DNA of 16,972 bases, taken from contig CATWID010000038.1 in NCBI GenBank assembly GCA_958350755.1, forward strand, positions 1 through 16,972, read 5' to 3'. The translations under genes and the position numbers were made by a program. Within the stretch, counting starts at the first letter, position 1, and every line of letters starts with the position of its first letter. This DNA is from an uncultured Collinsella sp. GTDB taxonomy: Bacteria > Actinomycetota > Coriobacteriia > Coriobacteriales > Coriobacteriaceae. Below, piece after piece: positions 1 to 7,829 of this stretch. The notes under the pieces are model-generated. The model worked only from the letters and a program-made list of their open reading frames with translations, was not told where the DNA came from and searched no databases.

Positions 1-1714
<1,714 letters not shown>

Positions 1715-1986
1715 ATGTTGTTGTTCCTTATCTGCACGCGCAATGGGCACGGCATGCGGCCGCGCGGGCGTGCTTGGTAGTGCGCTAATACATACAAAAA
1801 CGGGTGCGCACAGAGAGGACGTTGCTCAGCACGCTGGCGATCGCTTTGGCAGCCCTATCACGCGCCGTCCAGACGCAGCGGCCCTAAGCGATGGAGCAGA
1901 TTCGCCGCGGGTTAGTATACCCGTGCTTCGCATGCCCCCACGTAAACCACAGATGACGGAGCGGACGAGGCGGGCCTGGGCCGATT
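1715..1986. other. Gene-free helicase upstream region
   Basis: This stretch between the helicase start and the first palindromic repeat has no convincing gene. Short frames on both strands lack ribosome sites and recognisable protein sequence. It probably holds the helicase promoter and a long leader, as is common for cold-shock-type helicases. The best -10-like hexamer read on the minus strand is TATACT (1914-1919), without a clear -35 partner. Confidence 0.5.
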
Positions 1987-2043
1987 GTCTCAATCTGTAA
2001 CAGTTACGAGACAAAACCGGGTCTACACGTTACAGATTGAGAC
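1987..2043 (-). repeat. 57-bp palindromic repeat, unit A1
   Basis: The arms GTCTCAATCTGTAAC (1987-2001) and GTTACAGATTGAGAC (2029-2043) form a perfect 15-bp inverted repeat around a 27-nt loop. The loop matches the other units best when reverse-complemented (its A-run corresponds to their T-run), so this unit is inverted relative to A2. It lies between divergent genes and so cannot be a transcription terminator for either. A2 starts 80 bp further on. Confidence 0.9.
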
Positions 2044-2066
2044 GAACTCAAACATCGCAAAACATA

Positions 2067-2123
2067 ATCTCGATCTGTAACAGTTAGAGGTCATTTTCCC
2101 CGCTAGATGTTACAGATCGAGAT
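2067..2123 (+). repeat. 57-bp palindromic repeat, unit A2
   Basis: The arms ATCTCGATCTGTAACA (2067-2082) and TGTTACAGATCGAGAT (2108-2123) are a perfect 16-bp inverted repeat with a 25-nt loop that contains TTTT. The 23-nt spacer separates it from A1. The following bases (about 2124-2148) contain GCTGCCAACGATT, which resembles the GCGCCAAC motif in spacers of the other clusters. Confidence 0.9.
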
Positions 2124-2196
2124 GTTTGACATGAGCTGCCAACGATTGAGCAGCCACCCGCATCTGTAGCGAAATGTCATACATTCTCATCTCCAC

Positions 2197-2227
2197 TGGA
2201 CACCCCCAGGGGGTATGGGTGTATAGT
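2197..2227 (+). promoter_or_regulatory. copA promoter core
   Basis: A -35-like TGGACA (2197-2202) and a -10-like TATAGT (2222-2227) are separated by 19 bp, about 48 nt upstream of the copA ATG. The spacer is longer than the usual 17 bp and almost entirely occupied by the CsoR-type palindrome. A bound repressor would therefore block RNA polymerase directly. The long spacer also recalls MerR-type (CueR) promoters, but a csoR gene in the operon makes CsoR the simpler explanation. Confidence 0.6.
2202..2214. promoter_or_regulatory. Putative CsoR operator
   Basis: ACCCCCAGGGGGT is a perfect 13-bp palindrome inside the copA promoter, with TAT on its right side. Known CsoR operators are G/C-tract palindromes of this kind (C-runs then G-runs flanked by TA). 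The csoR gene in the same operon supports autoregulation. Cu(I) binding to CsoR would release the site and switch the operon on. Confidence 0.7.
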
Positions 2228-2274
2228 ATCGGCAGGTTAACAATTCAAACACTACGCCACAGAAAGGAGAAGCC

Positions 2275-4617
2275 ATGGCTCAAGATAAGTTCGATGTGGG
2301 CGGCATGACATGCGCCGCCTGTCAGGCGCACGTGGACCGTGCCGTGAGCAAGCTCGACGGCGTCCAAAGCGTCGCGGTCAACCTACTCGCCGGTTCCATG
2401 ATGGTCGACTACGACCCCGCGCAGGTCTCCCCCGACGATATCTGCACCGCTGTCGACCGCGCAGGCTACTCGGCCTCGCCCGTCGATGCGGGCACCGGTG
2501 CCGCCGGCTCAAACGGCAGCACGCAAGCCAGATCCGGCGCCACCCATATGGAATCGCCCACCAAAAAGCTAGAGGCCACTGCCTCCGCCATGCGCACCCG
2601 TCTCATCATCTCAATCATCTTTCTCATTCCGCTGTTCTACATAGGCATGGGACACATGCTCGGCTGGCCGCTGCCCAGCATCTTCACCGACCACATCCAC
2701 AGCATGACGCTCGCCCTCACCGAGCTTGTCCTGCTCATCCCCATCGTCTACGTCAACGACGCATACTTTATCAACGGCTTCAAATCACTCGTGCACGGCG
2801 CGCCCACCATGGACGCTCTCATCGCCGTCGGCGCCACCGCCTCCAACGCTTGGTCGCTCTATGCCATGTTTATCATGGCCGACCAGCTGGCCACAGGTCA
2901 GGTGCACGAGGCCATGATGACGGGCATGGACAACCTGTATTTTGAGAGTGCGGGCACGATCCTGTCGCTCGTCACCGTGGGCAAATACCTTGAGACGCGC
3001 AGCAAGTCCAAAACCGGCGGCGCCATCGAGGCGCTGATCGACCTGGCGCCCAAGACCGCGACCGTCGTTGCCGACGACGGTACCGAAACCACCGTCGACG
3101 TCGACAGCATCCTTCCCGGCCAGGTCCTGCGCGTGCGCCCCGGCGAGTCCATCCCCGTCGATGGCGTGGTGCTCGAGGGCAGCTCGGCCGTGGACGAGAG
3201 TGCGCTCACCGGCGAGTCCATCCCCGTGGAAAAGGTCGCCGGCAACACCGTCAACGCCGCCACGGTCAACCGCACCGGATCGTTTACCTTCCGTGCCACG
3301 CGCGTGGGCGCCGACACGTCGCTCGCCAAAATCATCCAGCTCGTCGAGGACGCCAACGCCACCAAGGCGCCCATCGCCCGCATGGCCGATAAGGTCGCCG
3401 GCGTGTTTGTGCCCGTGGTGTTCGTGATTTCGGCCGTGACCTTTGCGGCGTGGATGGCACTGACCGGCAGCATCAACGAGGCGCTCACCTCCGCCGTGGC
3501 CGTGCTGGTGATCAGCTGTCCGTGCGCACTGGGTCTGGCCACGCCCGTCGCCATTATGGTGGGCACCGGCAAGGGCGCCGAGATGGGCATTCTGTTTAAG
3601 AGCGCCGAGGCGCTGGAGAATCTGCGCAGCGTGGGCACCGTGGTGCTCGATAAGACGGGCACGGTCACCCGCGGCAAGCCGGCCGTGACCGACATTGTGG
3701 TGGCCACGCGCGTTGACGGCTCGCCCGCCATGAGCGAAAAGGCGCTGCTCAAGCTGGCCGCCGCGTTGGAGCGCTCGAGCGAGCACCCGCTGGCCGAGGC
3801 GATTATGGCCGAGTGCGAGTCGCGCGGAATCGTCGCGCGCATGGTCGAGGACTTTGCCGCCGTGCCTGGACGAGGCGTTACGGCGCGCGAGGGACAAAAC
3901 GCCATTGCAGCCGGCAACGTACGCCTGATGGACGAGTTGGGCGTTACCGTGCCCGCGGGTCTTGCCGAGCAATTTGCCGCCGAGGGCAAAACACCGCTGT
4001 TCTTTGCCAAGAACGGCGAGCTTATCGGCACCATCGCCGTGGCTGACGAGGTCAAAGAGACGAGCGCCGGGGCCATCGCCGCGCTGCGCAAGCTCGGCGT
4101 CGACGTGCGCATGCTCACCGGCGACAACCGCGTGACGGCCGAGGCCATCGCCCGCCGCGTGGGGCTGAGCAGCGAACAGGTCATCGCCGACGTCCTCCCC
4201 GCCGACAAGGAACGCCACGTGCGCGAGCTGCAGGATGCGGGCGGCAAGGTCGCCATGGTGGGCGACGGCATCAACGACTCCCCCGCCCTGGCGCGCGCCG
4301 ACGTGGGCCTTGCGATCGGCACCGGCGCCGACATCGCCAAAGAAGGGGCAGATGTGGTGCTCATGCGCAGCGACCTCATGGATGCTGCGCGCGCCATCGA
4401 GCTGTCACGTGCCACAATCCGCAACATCAAGCAGGACCTGTTCTGGGCGCTGTTCTACAACGGCATCGGCATTCCGCTGGCGGCGGGCGTGTTCTTCCCC
4501 CTCACCGGTTGGCAGCTCTCGCCGATGTTCGGCGCCGCGGCCATGAGCCTATCGAGTGTCTGCGTCGTAAGCAATGCGCTGCGCCTGAAATCCTTTAAGC
4601 CTAAAGTGGCAAAATAG
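2275..4617 (+). CDS. copA: Cu(+)-exporting P1B-type ATPase CopA
   Basis: Pumps Cu(I) out across the cytoplasmic membrane using ATP, for copper detoxification. The 780-residue length is usual for bacterial CopA with one metal-binding domain. One N-terminal HMA domain carries GMTCAAC (Cys13 and Cys16), followed by a Gly/Ser/Ala linker (about 70-100). Membrane helices start near 108. The actuator TGES is at 312-315 and the transmembrane metal-site CPC at 415-417. The phosphorylated Asp is D459 in DKTGT, SEHP is at 502-505, TGDN at 615-618 and GDGINDSP at 663-670. The C-terminal helices carry YNG (728-730) and MSLSS (757-761), the Cu(I)-type signature. AAAGGAG precedes the ATG at 2275. It is the first gene of copA-copZ-csoR and is preceded by a CsoR-like operator. 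Confidence 0.97.
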   Translation: MAQDKFDVGGMTCAACQAHVDRAVSKLDGVQSVAVNLLAGSMMVDYDPAQVSPDDICTAVDRAGYSASPVDAGTGAAGSNGSTQARSGATHMESPTKKLEATASAMRTRLIISIIFLIPLFYIGMGHMLGWPLPSIFTDHIHSMTLALTELVLLIPIVYVNDAYFINGFKSLVHGAPTMDALIAVGATASNAWSLYAMFIMADQLATGQVHEAMMTGMDNLYFESAGTILSLVTVGKYLETRSKSKTGGAIEALIDLAPKTATVVADDGTETTVDVDSILPGQVLRVRPGESIPVDGVVLEGSSAVDESALTGESIPVEKVAGNTVNAATVNRTGSFTFRATRVGADTSLAKIIQLVEDANATKAPIARMADKVAGVFVPVVFVISAVTFAAWMALTGSINEALTSAVAVLVISCPCALGLATPVAIMVGTGKGAEMGILFKSAEALENLRSVGTVVLDKTGTVTRGKPAVTDIVVATRVDGSPAMSEKALLKLAAALERSSEHPLAEAIMAECESRGIVARMVEDFAAVPGRGVTAREGQNAIAAGNVRLMDELGVTVPAGLAEQFAAEGKTPLFFAKNGELIGTIAVADEVKETSAGAIAALRKLGVDVRMLTGDNRVTAEAIARRVGLSSEQVIADVLPADKERHVRELQDAGGKVAMVGDGINDSPALARADVGLAIGTGADIAKEGADVVLMRSDLMDAARAIELSRATIRNIKQDLFWALFYNGIGIPLAAGVFFPLTGWQLSPMFGAAAMSLSSVCVVSNALRLKSFKPKVAK

Positions 4618-4649
4618 GCTCACCATTAAGTCCATTTAGAACGGGTTTT

Positions 4650-4735
4650 CCAGGTGCCCGAGATTGACCTGAAAGAGGAGCGACGCGTACTTTGGTACGC
4701 GAGCGACGGCTTGAAGGTCAAGGTCGGGTGCTTGG
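4650..4735 (+). other. Structured stem-loop element between copA and copZ
   Basis: An 86-nt imperfect inverted repeat fills most of the gap. The outer stem pairs CCAGGTGCCCGA (4650-4661) with TCGGGTGCTTGG (4724-4735), including three G-U pairs. A 2x2 internal loop follows, then TTGACCT (4664-4670) pairs with AGGTCAA (4715-4721). At the tip, CGCGTAC (4684-4690) and GTACGCG (4695-4701) close a TTTG tetraloop. There is no U-run after it, so it is not a standard terminator. It could set the mRNA ratio of copA to copZ by processing or stability, or be a dispersed palindromic repeat. Confidence 0.65.
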
Positions 4736-4764
4736 GAAAGCCGACACAACAGAGAGGAATACCA

Positions 4765-4986
4765 ATGCGTTACACGATTAAGACTTCGGGCCTTATGTGC
4801 GGTCACTGCGACGCTACTGTCGAGACGGCACTGCTCAACGTGGCCGGCGTGACCGACGCCGACGCCGATCACGAGACCCAGACCGTCCAGGTGGAGTGCG
4901 CCGACACCGTGACCGCCGAGCAGCTCGCCGCCGCCGTCGAGGGCGCCGGCGAGAAGTTCCACGCCCTGTCCGTAACCGCCGCGTAA
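4765..4986 (+). CDS. copZ: CopZ-like copper chaperone (HMA domain)
   Basis: A 73-residue single-domain heavy-metal-associated protein. The motif GLMCGHC places the Cu(I)-binding cysteines at 12 and 15, in the usual loop after the first beta strand. The remainder fits the beta-alpha-beta-beta-alpha-beta ferredoxin-like fold. Such chaperones bind Cu(I) in the cytoplasm and hand it to CopA or to CsoR. The ATG at 4765 has GAGAGGA about 7 nt upstream. An in-frame GTG at 4654 would add 37 residues encoded by the stem-loop element and lacks domain support, so the short start is preferred. It lies between copA and csoR in one operon. A histidine between the two cysteines (CGHC) is a small variation on the commoner CxxC residues. 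Confidence 0.9.
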   Translation: MRYTIKTSGLMCGHCDATVETALLNVAGVTDADADHETQTVQVECADTVTAEQLAAAVEGAGEKFHALSVTAA

Positions 4987-5024
4987 CGACCCACGCGTAC
5001 CCCGACCAGAAACGAGGACCCGCC

Positions 5025-5297
5025 ATGATGGCAGACCATAAATCGGTGACCCGCATGCTCAAGACGGCACGCGGTCAGATCGACGGCATCCTGCGGATGG
5101 TCGAGGAGGACCGCTACTGCGTCGATATTTCCACGCAGCTCATGGCAACGCAGGCGCTCATTGCGCGCATCAACGCCGACGTGCTCAAGGCGCATATCGA
5201 GGGCTGCGTGACTTCGGCAATCGAATCGGGCGACGAAGACCTCAAAGCCGCCAAGCTCGCCGAGATCGAACGCGTCGTCGACAAGCTCTCCAAGTAA
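5025..5297 (+). CDS. csoR: Copper-sensing transcriptional repressor CsoR
   Basis: A 90-residue all-helical repressor of the CsoR/RcnR/FrmR family. The opening KSVTRMLKTARGQIDGILRM is typical. The Cu(I) ligand triad is present as Cys32, His57 and Cys61 (RYCVDIS and KAHIEGC), matching the Cys-His-Cys set of characterised CsoR proteins. This argues against a formaldehyde sensor (FrmR) or a nickel sensor (RcnR). The expected role is to bind the G/C-tract palindrome in the copA promoter without copper and to release it when Cu(I) binds. The ATG at 5025 follows ACGAGGA by about 7 nt; a second ATG directly after it (5028) is an equally possible start. Only 38 nt separate it from copZ, so cotranscription is likely. 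Confidence 0.95.
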   Translation: MMADHKSVTRMLKTARGQIDGILRMVEEDRYCVDISTQLMATQALIARINADVLKAHIEGCVTSAIESGDEDLKAAKLAEIERVVDKLSK

Positions 5298-5307
5298 TTG
5301 GGGCATT

Positions 5308-5339
5308 GGGGACGGACTGCTTTGCACCTTCTTGGTGCA
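5308..5339 (+). repeat. GGGGAC / TGCACC hairpin repeat, copy 1
   Basis: GGGGAC (5308-5313) is followed by a 6-bp hairpin TGCACC-TTCTT-GGTGCA (5323-5339). The next copy starts at 5342 with the same layout. It lies directly after csoR. Confidence 0.6.
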
Positions 5340-5341
5340 TC

Positions 5342-5388
5342 GGGGACAGGTATGTTTGCACCACCTTGGTGCAGATTGACCTGTCCCC
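5342..5388 (+). repeat. GGGGAC / TGCACC hairpin repeat, copy 2, nested
   Basis: An outer 10-bp perfect inverted repeat, GGGGACAGGT (5342-5351) and ACCTGTCCCC (5379-5388), encloses an inner hairpin TGCACC-ACCTT-GGTGCA (5357-5373). As RNA it would form a long stem after csoR. It has no U-run, so a terminator role is uncertain. A dispersed palindromic repeat is the alternative. Confidence 0.65.
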
Positions 5389-5404
5389 CTTGCTCTAAAT
5401 CGGG

Positions 5405-5410
5405 TATAAA
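5405..5410 (+). promoter_or_regulatory. -10-like hexamer before the zinc-ribbon gene
   Basis: TATAAA lies 33 nt before the ATG at 5444. A TTGACC at 5376-5381 is 23 bp upstream, too far for a standard -35. The call rests on the -10 match alone, and on the likely need for a separate promoter after the hairpin repeats. Confidence 0.3.
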
Positions 5411-5443
5411 GGCGTGCGGCATATCGAATGAAAGGCAATTTGC

Positions 5444-5917
5444 ATGAATGACTTTATGAAGGGCCGCAATGGCGCCGATGAGCTCACCATCGTTATGGGC
5501 TTTTCCGGCATCGTCATCGCGATGATCGGATCGATAGCCCGCATCCAGTGGCTCAGCTGGATTGCCATCGCCGTCATCGTGATTGGCGTGCTGCGCGGCC
5601 TGTCCAAAAACATCGATGCACGTCGCAAAGAGAACGAGGCCTTTGTCGCCGCGACTGCCAATGTTCCCGGCTTGGGCAAGTTCGTCGCCAGCTTGGGCAG
5701 CGGGGCCGCAGCGGCCAGCACCTCACGCGCGGCCGGCACCAATAAGGAAGACTTTGAGCGTGCCAAGCGAACGGCCAAGAAGATGTGGAAGGGCCGCAAG
5801 ACCACGGCATATCTCAAGTGCCCCAACTGCGGTCAGATGCTCTCCGTCCCCAAGGGCAAGGGTAAGATCCGCGTCACCTGCCCCAAGTGCCACGCCAAGA
5901 TGGAAACCCGCTCCTAG
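5444..5917 (+). CDS. Small membrane protein with C-terminal zinc ribbon
   Basis: No named family is recognised. The 157-residue protein has a short polar N-terminus and two closely spaced hydrophobic helices (about 15-33 and 37-51). A basic stretch RGLSKNIDARRKEN follows, which should keep the C-terminal part in the cytoplasm. A flexible Ala/Gly/Ser linker (about 72-100) and a basic helix (102-118) lead to a zinc ribbon with CPNC (126-129) and CPKC (146-149). The ribbon resembles those of actinobacterial and firmicute small zinc-ribbon proteins. AAAGG stands 8 nt before the ATG at 5444. It is on the same strand as the copper operon but 146 nt downstream past hairpin repeats, so it is probably an independent unit. 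It ends just before a bidirectional terminator. The function is unknown; binding a protein or nucleic acid at the membrane is possible. Confidence 0.85.
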   Translation: MNDFMKGRNGADELTIVMGFSGIVIAMIGSIARIQWLSWIAIAVIVIGVLRGLSKNIDARRKENEAFVAATANVPGLGKFVASLGSGAAAASTSRAAGTNKEDFERAKRTAKKMWKGRKTTAYLKCPNCGQMLSVPKGKGKIRVTCPKCHAKMETRS

Positions 5918-5928
5918 CGCCCGCACGC

Positions 5929-5957
5929 GGGACAAATTAATCAGGTTTGCTTGTCCC
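5929..5957 (+). other. Inverted repeat after the zinc-ribbon gene
   Basis: GGGACAA (5929-5935) and TTGTCCC (5951-5957) form a 7-bp stem with a 15-nt loop, 11 nt after the stop codon. It may stabilise the 3' end; the true terminator lies further down. Confidence 0.35.
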
Positions 5958-5980
5958 AAATCTTAAGTATTTGTTCGATA

Positions 5981-6017
5981 AAAAAGCCGAGGCCTCGTGT
6001 TGAGACCTCGGCTTTTT
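5981..6017. terminator. Bidirectional rho-independent terminator
   Basis: AAAAAGCCGAGG (5981-5992) pairs with CCTCGGCTTTTT (6006-6017). The stem continues inward with CTC/GAG after a single mismatch. A T-run follows the GC-rich stem on both strands. It sits between two convergent genes, the zinc-ribbon protein and the amidohydrolase, and should end both transcripts. Confidence 0.93.
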
Positions 6018-6050
6018 GCATGCGGCAACGGAGCTGCCCCTTTGTCACAT

Positions 6051-7421
6051 CTACGCCACACCGTCGCGGGCGAGCTCCTCGGCCAGCGCCTCGGCCGGCA
6101 TGGCCATAATCGCGTCGAGCTCGGCATCCACCTCAGGGATGCACTTCACCTTGAGCTTGCGCACCAGATCACCGCGACACATCACATGCATCGGCTCACG
6201 CAGCGCGCACAGGTCATCGAGCGGGTTCTTGCGCGTCACCAGGATATCGGCAGCCTTGCCGCACTCGATCGTGCCGGTCTCGCCGCCCAGCCCCAGCAGC
6301 TCGGCATTGACTTGCGTAGCCGTATGCAGCGCAAAGGCGTTGCTCACGCCCACGTACTTGGCAAAATAGGCCACCTCGCGCCACATGTCGTACTGCGTCA
6401 CGAACGGGCAGCTTGAGTCCGTGCCCAGGCCCACCTTAACGCCAGCTTCCAGTGCGGCACGGGCGCTCTCGATGATGCCCGAACACACAATGTCGCCGTT
6501 CTTCTTTTGCGTGTCGGTCGAATGGGTCTTCTCCGGATCGAGCAGCACAAACGGCAGCGCGGAGCTGATAGTGCAGGTAACGCTGGGCGCACGCCCCTCA
6601 AGCTGCGTGCCCGCGGCGCCGCGGTACAGTTCCAAGATCTCGGGAGTCATCGGGGCACCGTGCTCGATCGTATCGACGCCGGCCTCAAGCGCGGCCTTCA
6701 CGCCCTCGGTGCTCTCGACATGAGCCATAACCGGCAGGCCCACCTCGTGCGCAGCCTTGCACGCCGCCGCGGCAACCTCGACCGGCATGCGCAGCACGCC
6801 CGGCTCACCTACTTCGGTCGCGTCGAACACGCCGCCCGTCACGAACAGCTTGATGACGTCGGCACCGCGCGCATGCAAGTCACGCACTTGTTCGGCCGCC
6901 TCATCGGGGGTATCGGCGACCTGCGCGAACAGCCCCGCACCGTGACCGCCCGGCACCGTGACACCCGTTCCCGGCGCCACCAGACGCGGACCCTGATACT
7001 TGCCGGCGTCGATAGCGTTGCGCACGGCAATATCGGCAAACAGCGGGTCACCCGCACCGCGCACCGTGGTCACGCCGCTTGCCAACTGCTGCTGGGCGCT
7101 GCCTTTGAGGATGTGGCGGACGATGGCGCGGCCCACGGGATTATCGAGCTTCTTCATAAGTGCGCCCGCATCGCCGGCCGAGACAGGCTTGCCCGAGCCG
7201 CACAGATGCGCATGCATATTGATGAGACCGGGCATGAGATACGCACCACCCAGGTCGATAACCTCGGCACCTGCAGGCGCCTGCGCCACAGCACTCGGCC
7301 CCATCCAGGTGATGACGCCGCGCTCAACAGTCACGGCCATATCGGGTTGCGGCTCCATATGTTCCGAACCATCCAGAATGGTCGCATTGATAAACAACGT
7401 GGAACGATCGGCAGACGCCAT
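6051..7421 (-). CDS. Metal-dependent amidohydrolase (imidazolonepropionase/prolidase-like)
   Basis: A 456-residue amidohydrolase-superfamily enzyme with a TIM barrel and binuclear metal centre. Visible ligands are His70 and His72 in NMHAHL, Lys191 in VIKLFVTGG (the likely carboxylated lysine), His234 in MAHVES, His254 in TIEHGAP and Asp335 in GLGTDSS. The small beta-sandwich is split between the N-terminus (ATILDG, about 13-18) and the C-terminus (GTIECGKAADILV, 383-395). This set matches the Xaa-Pro/arginine-carboxypeptidase-like branch (Met_dep_hydrolase_A type), whose members hydrolyse dipeptides or related amides. The substrate cannot be told from sequence. No signal peptide is seen, so it is cytoplasmic. 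The ATG at 7421 has GGGAGGAG at good distance. An upstream in-frame extension to 7550 has no ribosome site. The gene appears monocistronic and ends at the shared terminator. Confidence 0.9.
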   Translation of the reverse strand: MASADRSTLFINATILDGSEHMEPQPDMAVTVERGVITWMGPSAVAQAPAGAEVIDLGGAYLMPGLINMHAHLCGSGKPVSAGDAGALMKKLDNPVGRAIVRHILKGSAQQQLASGVTTVRGAGDPLFADIAVRNAIDAGKYQGPRLVAPGTGVTVPGGHGAGLFAQVADTPDEAAEQVRDLHARGADVIKLFVTGGVFDATEVGEPGVLRMPVEVAAAACKAAHEVGLPVMAHVESTEGVKAALEAGVDTIEHGAPMTPEILELYRGAAGTQLEGRAPSVTCTISSALPFVLLDPEKTHSTDTQKKNGDIVCSGIIESARAALEAGVKVGLGTDSSCPFVTQYDMWREVAYFAKYVGVSNAFALHTATQVNAELLGLGGETGTIECGKAADILVTRKNPLDDLCALREPMHVMCRGDLVRKLKVKCIPEVDAELDAIMAMPAEALAEELARDGVA

Positions 7422-7460
7422 ATCGAGCTCCTCCCTCACGATTAACTTGAACATTTGTCC

Positions 7461-7466
7461 ATTATC
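7461..7466 (-). promoter_or_regulatory. -10-like hexamer for the amidohydrolase gene
   Basis: Read on the minus strand this is GATAAT, 39 nt before the ATG at 7421. No good -35 is seen, so support is weak. The rest of 7422-7570 shows no gene. Confidence 0.3.
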
Positions 7467-7570
7467 ACCTAGTCCCGCTGGATTGCTGCAGACGCATCGG
7501 TTAACGGAAGGAAGAGAGGATGTGGGGGACGGAATACGTTGCAATCCCATCCCAGCGGCACTAGGGAAAT

Positions 7571-7627
7571 CTCTCGATCTATAACAGGTAGACCGGGTTT
7601 TAGCAGCCAGATGTTACAGATCGAGAT
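7571..7627 (+). repeat. 57-bp palindromic repeat, unit B1
   Basis: The arms TCTCGATCTATAACA (7572-7586) and TGTTACAGATCGAGA (7612-7626) pair over 15 bp with one mismatch. The loop contains TAGACC and TTTT, as in A2. It is the first of three units between the AbiEi/DUF559-like gene and the amidohydrolase. Confidence 0.88.
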
Positions 7628-7651
7628 CTTTCGGCACCGCGTCCAACCTTT

Positions 7652-7708
7652 GTCTCGATCTGTAACAGTTGGGTCGAATTTTGGCCGTTAGATGTTACAG
7701 ATTGAGAA
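7652..7708 (+). repeat. 57-bp palindromic repeat, unit B2
   Basis: The arms TCTCGATCTGTAACA (7653-7667) and TGTTACAGATTGAGA (7693-7707) pair over 15 bp with one G-T position. The 24-nt spacer before it and the 23-nt spacer after it share CTTTC at the left and CCAACCTT at the right, so the spacers are related to each other. Confidence 0.9.
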
Positions 7709-7731
7709 CTTTCACCAGGCGCCAACCTTCT

Positions 7732-7788
7732 GTCTCGATCTGTAACAGCTACGAGGCCAAACGGCCCCTTGTTGTTACAGATCGAGAC
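7732..7788 (-). repeat. 57-bp palindromic repeat, unit B3
   Basis: The arms GTCTCGATCTGTAACA (7732-7747) and TGTTACAGATCGAGAC (7773-7788) are a perfect 16-bp inverted repeat. The loop aligns to B1 and B2 only when reverse-complemented (TTTGGCC read on the minus strand), so the unit is inverted, like A1. It ends 41 nt from the stop codon of the neighbouring gene. Confidence 0.9.
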
Positions 7789-7829
7789 AAACTCGGCAGA
7801 AACAACCACATTCGCGTCAGTTGCACCCC

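Noticed and set aside
1826..2014. A 62-codon minus-strand frame upstream of the helicase
   Set aside because: It starts inside repeat A1, lacks a ribosome site, and reads as Arg/Ser-rich random sequence.
1987..2123. Rho-independent terminators at the palindromic repeats
   Set aside because: The A array lies between divergent genes, no T-run follows the stems, and the 25-nt loops are too large.
2785..4430. Two long minus-strand frames opposite copA
   Set aside because: They overlap each other and the whole catalytic core of copA; both are compositional shadows.
4654..4764. N-terminal extension of copZ from the GTG at 4654
   Set aside because: It would be encoded by the stem-loop element, adds no domain sequence, and the ATG at 4765 has its own good ribosome site.
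7422..7550. N-terminal extension of the amidohydrolase to 7550
   Set aside because: The extra 43 residues do not match the family and there is no ribosome site, while GGGAGGAG precedes the ATG at 7421.
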